This document shows positions 58,491 to 64,000 of a DNA stretch of 64,000 nt, in pieces. How positions within the stretch are numbered: position 1 is the first letter of the stretch; every line of letters starts with the position of its first letter. Source of the DNA: Romanomermis culicivorax (Eukaryota; Nematoda; Enoplea; Mermithida; Mermithidae); contig CAWUHX010000269.1 of NCBI GenBank assembly GCA_963922205.1, forward strand, positions 124,001 through 188,000, written 5' to 3'. A program made the position numbers and the translations under genes. The notes beneath the pieces were generated by a model. The model had not been told where the DNA came from. It was given only the letters and a program-made list of their open reading frames with translations, and did not search any database.

Positions 58491-59286
58491 TTTTATTATG
58501 TGAAAGTATATTATCTAATTCTTATTGGTTGATGATCTATTTCGAAGTCATCAATCCCGTTTTCATAGTTCGGTTCACACACTAAAAACTGAGAAGCAAT
58601 TCATCTGGCACCGACTTGCATTCAATAGTTGAACCTATTGGCCTAGTATGCCTCAAACCACCGTCGTTCAGTGTATGATTCGAACCATTATCTTGCAAAA
58701 CAAAATCTGTTTTTTTGATTCCATGGAAACGATATACTTTTGGATCAGAGCACGTTTAATACAGACATATGGGCTTCCGGGTGAGTATATCTTGATTCAT
58801 CACAGATAATGAGTTTGCTTGAATGCAACTTGAACTCAATGGCAACACCTCGATCTGTTGATGAGCTTGCTAGGTAGTCACTGAATTGTTCCATTTGTTA
58901 TATGGCTAACGGATTACTACTCTTGTTGAAGTCATGGTATCAATGAGCCCATACCGAAATTCTCTATTCTGCTTCATTTGTGAGTCGATTTTTGTGATAG
59001 AAGCAATTTCCCACGTTCTCCTTTTCTGTAAATAACGTGAGACCAATAGTTGATCCCACCTGAAATCATCGGCGATTGAACCTGAAAATCTGAAAGTGTA
59101 ACTGAACAAATGGAGAAAAGTCAAAAAACTTCGACAGTCTGCAACATTCTACTCATCGCATTCAATTTTTACAAGAATTTGTATGGCATTTAACTAATTT
59201 ATTTTTTTGCGGATTGACGAAATCCATGTGCTCGTGATGGTCATGCATTTTGAGCCAACATTTTCTTTTTATTAGTTGTTGATCTG

Positions 59287-59852
59287 AAGCCGGTTTCACC
59301 GAAGAGACTTTAACTGCAGCTGAGCTGCAGCTTAACCCCAGACATACACGACAAGAACTTTTCACGTGGGATGGCTCTCGGACTTTTTATCGAGGGAGTG
59401 GGCGGCGGGTGGGGAGAGAAACAAAAAAGGCTGCTCATACATGTTTATCATACATAATATGCATAAAAAATAATCAAAAATATGTCTTCCAAAAAATTTC
59501 AGGGGAAGTGTTTAACCGTTTTTTCGGGCCAGGCAGTTCAGGGTCTCAGGCAGGAGGGTTCACCCTCTTATTCCCCTATGTGCATGTATGCTTAACTTAA
59601 TTAACTGAAGTAAACTTAACTAAATTCATGTTATATCATTGCCGTTAAGGTGCAGAGCTTAACTTTATATGTTATAACATTGCTGTTAAGATACAGCTCA
59701 GCTATTGCTCAACTTTCTCGATATGTTTTGTGTGTAGTAGTAAAGCTGCAGCTGAGCTGTACCTTAACAGCAATAGTATATCATACGGAGTTAAGCTACC
59801 ACTGCTGCAGCTCAGATGTAGCTCAAGTTTCTTTGATGAAACTGTTCCCTGA
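59287..59852. mobile_element. Hairpin MITE family B copy, interrupted
   Basis: The left part AGCCGGTTTCACCGAAGAGA...CAGCTGAGCTGCAGCTTAAC (59287-59340) and the right part (59640-59852, ending CTTTGATGAAACTGTTCCC) are family B. About 300 bp between them (59341-59640) are unrelated, so the copy was interrupted or rearranged. Confidence 0.6.
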
Positions 59853-61269
59853 CCGTCACGGTCAATCTTATAAAAAAGGTTGCCGCTTACGCAGGTTATT
59901 TATTATTTGCATGAAAATCTTTTTTTCCGAGGCTCATGGTGAAATGAGCTTTCTACTATTTATGTATCTTTTGAGTCCTGCATTTTTATGTACTGATTGC
60001 GTTCATATACAGTGGTTTAGTTCAATGAACACTAAACTAATCTACCTTCCAAAGATTTAGTTATCGTTCCTTGCTTGAATGTAACGGAGCCCCGAGACCT
60101 AACGGGAGGGTCAAACGACTTTTTTGGGGTCGAGGATCATCGATTGCCAAAATATTTGGTGTAGGTTCCCCCAAAAAATTAAATTCAATTTTTTCGCCTA
60201 AGAATCCCGCAAAATGGTTCAAAAATAGAAATTTTTGTAGAAAACCGTAAAAAATGTATACATAGCGCAAAGCGCCGAGAAAATTGATATTTAGACATTT
60301 TTTGATCAAAAATGATAATTTTTATCAAAAAATTGACATTTTTCAATATTTTTCTTGCCAAAATTCTGGGGGTCCCTATGACCATCATATGGCTACCATA
60401 TGATCGGCAAATCTTGTGGGGAGGATCACCCAATGGCTAGCCATATGGCCGATGATTTCTGGGGTGGGTTCCAAGGGCATTCCCCCCCCCCAACCACATC
60501 TATTTTTCCTTGCACTAATCTGATATGAGTCAATTTTTTACCAGTTGATTATTTATTTTCTCATTTGAATAAGTTCAAAACGGTTGCTGATAGTTCATTA
60601 AGTCACAAAAATACAGCAGTTCTTCAACCTTTGTAAAATTCTTCCATAAGCTGGATAAACCTCTCGAGGGAACATTTTTCCGAAGAAATTCTAAAATTTT
60701 GTTACTGTACATTCGATATCTATAATCGACATGAATAATTTTCAATTAATTTTTTTGTGGGTGTGGGTCATGTTTGCTCTCAAATTTGAATACACGTGTT
60801 ACTTATGACAAATGGTAAGTGATTTCAATGTCTACATATAAGTATTCCAGGTGCCCAACTTTTTATGACTTGTAAATCTGTAAAACGTCCAACATCAAAT
60901 ATTGCAAGTATACTAGTGCAAATGATCGATTTATCGAAAAAATCGTCTTGCAAAATCATTTTCATAAGGTTGATACATGGATCAAATCAGAGTGCCCCAT
61001 GGGGAGGGGTGTGAGGGGGGTATTACCCCTACCTAAAGTCCTTAAAATCAATCACTGGCTCCCTATTTTTGAGACAAAATGACGTGTTTAGAGGACATTT
61101 AGCTACACTACCCCCGCAAATTTTCAGTTTTACCCCTACCTGAAACATCTGACCCTGGGGACCTCTGGATCAAATCAAAAAAGTGTTGACTGATTCTTTT
61201 GTCAGTTTGACCATAAAGTACGACATTCCATTTTCATTTCGAAACCTACTGCATTGCTTAAGCTTATAA

Positions 61270-61446
<177 letters not shown>

Positions 61447-61584
61447 TAGCTATAGCTTGTCTGTAGGATATTATTGTTTCGATCCTAATTTTATGATGAA
61501 AAAGACATCTTTTGCAAACATGGATACATATTTCGAACCAAAGACTTCGCATTTAAAAACAGGAATTTTGAAAAAAAGTACCAT

Positions 61585-61857
61585 AGCCCATTTAATTGAA
61601 AATGATAGATGCAGTTAAAGCTAACAAAGTAGGTCCAATTCGATAAAAAGTTTTAACGCTAAATTTCTTTATAAGAATGGGAAAAGCCAAAATTATTGAA
61701 AATCATGCTTGTCCATTGTCGATTTGGACGGAACCGTTGAAACCTGACTTTTACTCGAGAAATTTTGACCACTTGACCAGATTATTGAAGGAAATGTTTG
61801 ACTGTTCTGTATGCCGCTCGCTGGTGGGAAATTGTTTTTCATCGATTACAGTAATAA
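61585..61857 (-). repeat. MITE family A-related segment in intron 2 of paralogue 2
   Basis: CCCATTTAATTGAAAATGATAGATGCAG at about 61588 opens a segment with TTTGACTGTTCTGTATGCCG (shared with 47.8 kb), running up to the next family A end at 61858. It appears joined head to head with the copy to its right. Confidence 0.5.
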
Positions 61858-62250
61858 ATGAACTTACTTACTCCATTCATTTCGAAATGATCGATGTGGC
61901 GATTCCATGAAACTAAGTTCAATAATGAAAAACTAGTAAGCTTACCAATGGAAAAAATTTTCTTCAGCGAGCGTCGAACGAACAACTAAAAATTCCTTTC
62001 CATAACTTGTTATATGGCCAAAATTTTCGGGTAGCACTTAGGTATCGGCGCAGTTCTGTCCAAATCGACAGTAGATAAGTCCGATGTTTTCCAATGATTT
62101 TGGCCTCTCCTATTCTTATGAAGAAATTTTGAAGTTTTCTATAGTATAAAGTTTTCCACTATGTAAAAATTGTGTACTATCAAATTGAACTTACTTTTTT
62201 GGTTTTCGGTGCATCTAACATTTCAAATTAAATGAGCTATAATTTTTTTA
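61858..62250 (+). mobile_element. MITE family A copy in intron 2 of paralogue 2
   Basis: From TTACTCCATTCATTTCGAAA to AACATTTCAAATTAAATGAG. Shares AGCACTTAGGTATCGGCGCA and GTCCAAATCGACAGTAGATA with the other copies. It ends about 90 bp before the exon 3 acceptor. Confidence 0.7.
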
Positions 62251-62341
62251 GTATGGAACCTACTTTTATGGGATCGCTGCAGGGACCAATTTTTCAAAAT
62301 GTATGACGTTTAGTGATGCTTTTACATTCTTCTTTTTGTAG

Positions 62342-62391
62342 CGTGGCCCACCGTCTATCCACCTCATCCAGAAGCCAATGAAACTGTTTAA
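62342..62391 (+). CDS. Small single-pass membrane protein paralogue 2, exon 3
   Basis: After TTCTTTTTGTAG, CG completes an Ala codon with the G from exon 2. Fifteen codons follow (WPTVYPPHPEANETV) to TAA 62389-62391. The short proline-rich tail has YPPHP but no PPxY, unlike the 58-codon tail of the paralogue. The frame fits exactly with phase 1. Because it is short, this exon is less certain than the other two. Confidence 0.5.
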
Positions 62392-64000
62392 TAGCCTTCG
62401 AATAGATGAATCTGGACTTCAGTTCTTCAGACTTGCCTATTGCAGAAAGTCGCGATCGTTCGACCATGCAGAACTTTTATAAGTCGATTTTTGTTTTATA
62501 GCACTGCGTCAGATCTTTTGCATTTTCACATAATGCTATTTTCGTAACTTTTTTCAAATTTTGCGTGCTTTATTTTGCAATATTTTGCCCCAGTTAGATT
62601 GTTATTGCATTTGAAATATCCTGGAATATAAGTCGTCACATCTCCTGATAATTTTTTCAGATTTCATCAGTGTAACAAATTTTTGTAGATAAATTTTACA
62701 GAAGTGTTTCATACTTATTTTCACGATATTTGAAGCACGAAAAAGGACGTTTTCCAGAACCCATGAAAGTTTTCAAATTTGGAAAGCAAAAACATCAAAG
62801 GTGTAAAAGACTGACAGAATAACTTTTTGTGCAAGATTTAATGAAACCTTTTGTTACAAAGGATCGGCCATAACAACGTGATGAGAAGGATTTTCACAAA
62901 AGACTTATGTATTCATTTCACGAGTGAAAAGAACGAAGTTTATATTTCCTAGGACAAAAATTTTATGCAATTATAGTCTGTTTTTCTTAAAATGCTTCCA
63001 AATAATAAATCTGGGAAGCAAGTACTATTTTATATTTTCTGCATTTTCTAACGAGCCGTAAATCACATGGAACTGAAGATTTGTGACAAAACTCAACTTG
63101 CAACCACAAATTTTTTGAGTAAAAAATTCTTCAGTAAAAGGTTCATGTAGAAGATTTTCAAGTCACTGCATATTTGCGTCATTTTTCATTTTGGAAGCAT
63201 TTTATAAAAAACAGGCTATAAGTTCTGTTAGGCTTTCTGTTATACACATTGAATACGTATAAAATGTGTCTGATCGTCAAAGGCGCTTTCAGAAAGTAAG
63301 CAATATTTTTTTGACTGGGCCAATCCAGGCCCTTGAATCTAATTTTCGCAGAAATAAGCATGTCCCTGTTGTTGATGAAGCAAAAACGGTCTGAGCCTTT
63401 CATTACCTCCTCAGTCTAATTAGAATGCAGGTGAATTGCTCTTCCTTAATTAGACCTAATTGAATGCATATTTTTTATTGATTGCCAATTCTCAATCCCT
63501 GAGGCTTTCTCAATGAACGAAGCGACAAAGTGTTTTTCAAATGACTACTCGTGGTCATGACACATAGCTTGATGAACGGGATTCTTTTTCTCACCAATGC
63601 AAAATATGATACTTACTGAAGTTAAGACTTGACGTTCATTTTTACTCACTCGTCGAGTGAGCTATTCACTGGCGTTCTCAAATCATAACCCAAGAAATGA
63701 ATATCATTAGGCTCTATGATAGTATATTGAATGGCGTTCGAATGTTTCGTTTGGCTTGTCCCTAACTTGATGAAAATGTGCCCATTAAGTATATTGCTCT
63801 TGTATCAATAACATCGATTCCTTAAGTGGACAAAACTTGTAGTACTATCTTTCAATGTGATTTAATGATGCGTACTGGCAGATGCAGCGGCAATAAAAAA
63901 GTAGGTTCAATTTGATGCTCCATTTTTACGAAGTGAAAAATTTTATACAGTAGAAAAAAATGAGATTATTGTGATTCCAGAATCGATGAAACAACATTAT
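62392..64000. other. Gene-free right end of the window
   Basis: AT-rich, no gene recognised. A further family A-like fragment (GATGCAGCGGCAATAAAAAAGTAGG...) begins near 63880 and runs to the end. Confidence 0.4.

Overview
The window is AT-rich nuclear DNA from an animal, most likely an invertebrate; the species cannot be named from the sequence. The evidence is spliced host genes with GT-AG introns, two seven-transmembrane receptor genes, tRNA-derived SINE-like sequence, a Ty3/gypsy retroelement, Helitrons, MITEs and a complete-length Maverick/Polinton. Host genes are sparse and most of the DNA is mobile-element sequence at different stages of decay.

Layout. 1-5.6 kb: a decayed Ty3/gypsy-like element whose 5' end lies outside the window. 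It has an envelope-like, membrane-anchored segment upstream of, and in the same frame as, protease-RT. 5.6-8.7 kb: gene-free DNA with one SINE. 8.695-12.020 kb: a non-autonomous Helitron-like element (TC...hairpin...CTAG) with about nine 98-bp repeats. 16.118-38.818 kb: a three-exon host gene, not marked by any long ORF, encoding a predicted 153-residue single-pass membrane protein with a PPSY motif. Its 22-kb second intron holds an 18.2-kb Polinton (17343-35557, TSD GTCGAA/GTCAAA) and a second, inverted Helitron copy (36041-38533) sitting inside a MITE. 39-45 kb: MITEs, one candidate exon and a minisatellite fold-back element. 45.0-46.0 and 52.0-53.0 kb: two paralogous GPCR genes with matching upstream blocks. 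54.5-55.1 kb: minisatellite and hairpin element. 55.463-62.391 kb: a second three-exon gene paralogous to the first membrane-protein gene, with the same intron phases (2, then 1). The remainder is MITEs and simple repeats.

The Polinton carries the expected module set: protein-primed-type DNA polymerase B on the minus strand; packaging ATPase, integrase with chromodomain, adenain-like protease, minor capsid, small basic capsid-associated protein and double-jelly-roll-type major capsid on the plus strand. Almost every gene is broken by stops, frameshifts or inserted repeats. Apparent spliceosomal introns remain in the capsid gene and in an unknown gene. One short minus-strand ORF near its right end is unbroken and starts with a strong signal peptide.

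The host genes are two tandem or near-tandem families: a receptor pair and a pair of small signal peptide-ectodomain-TM-tail proteins. No function is assigned to either. The most useful observations are the two concealed split genes, the envelope-before-pol order of the retroelement, the nested insertion history that can be read base by base, and the Helitron with an inverted internal copy of its own 3' end.
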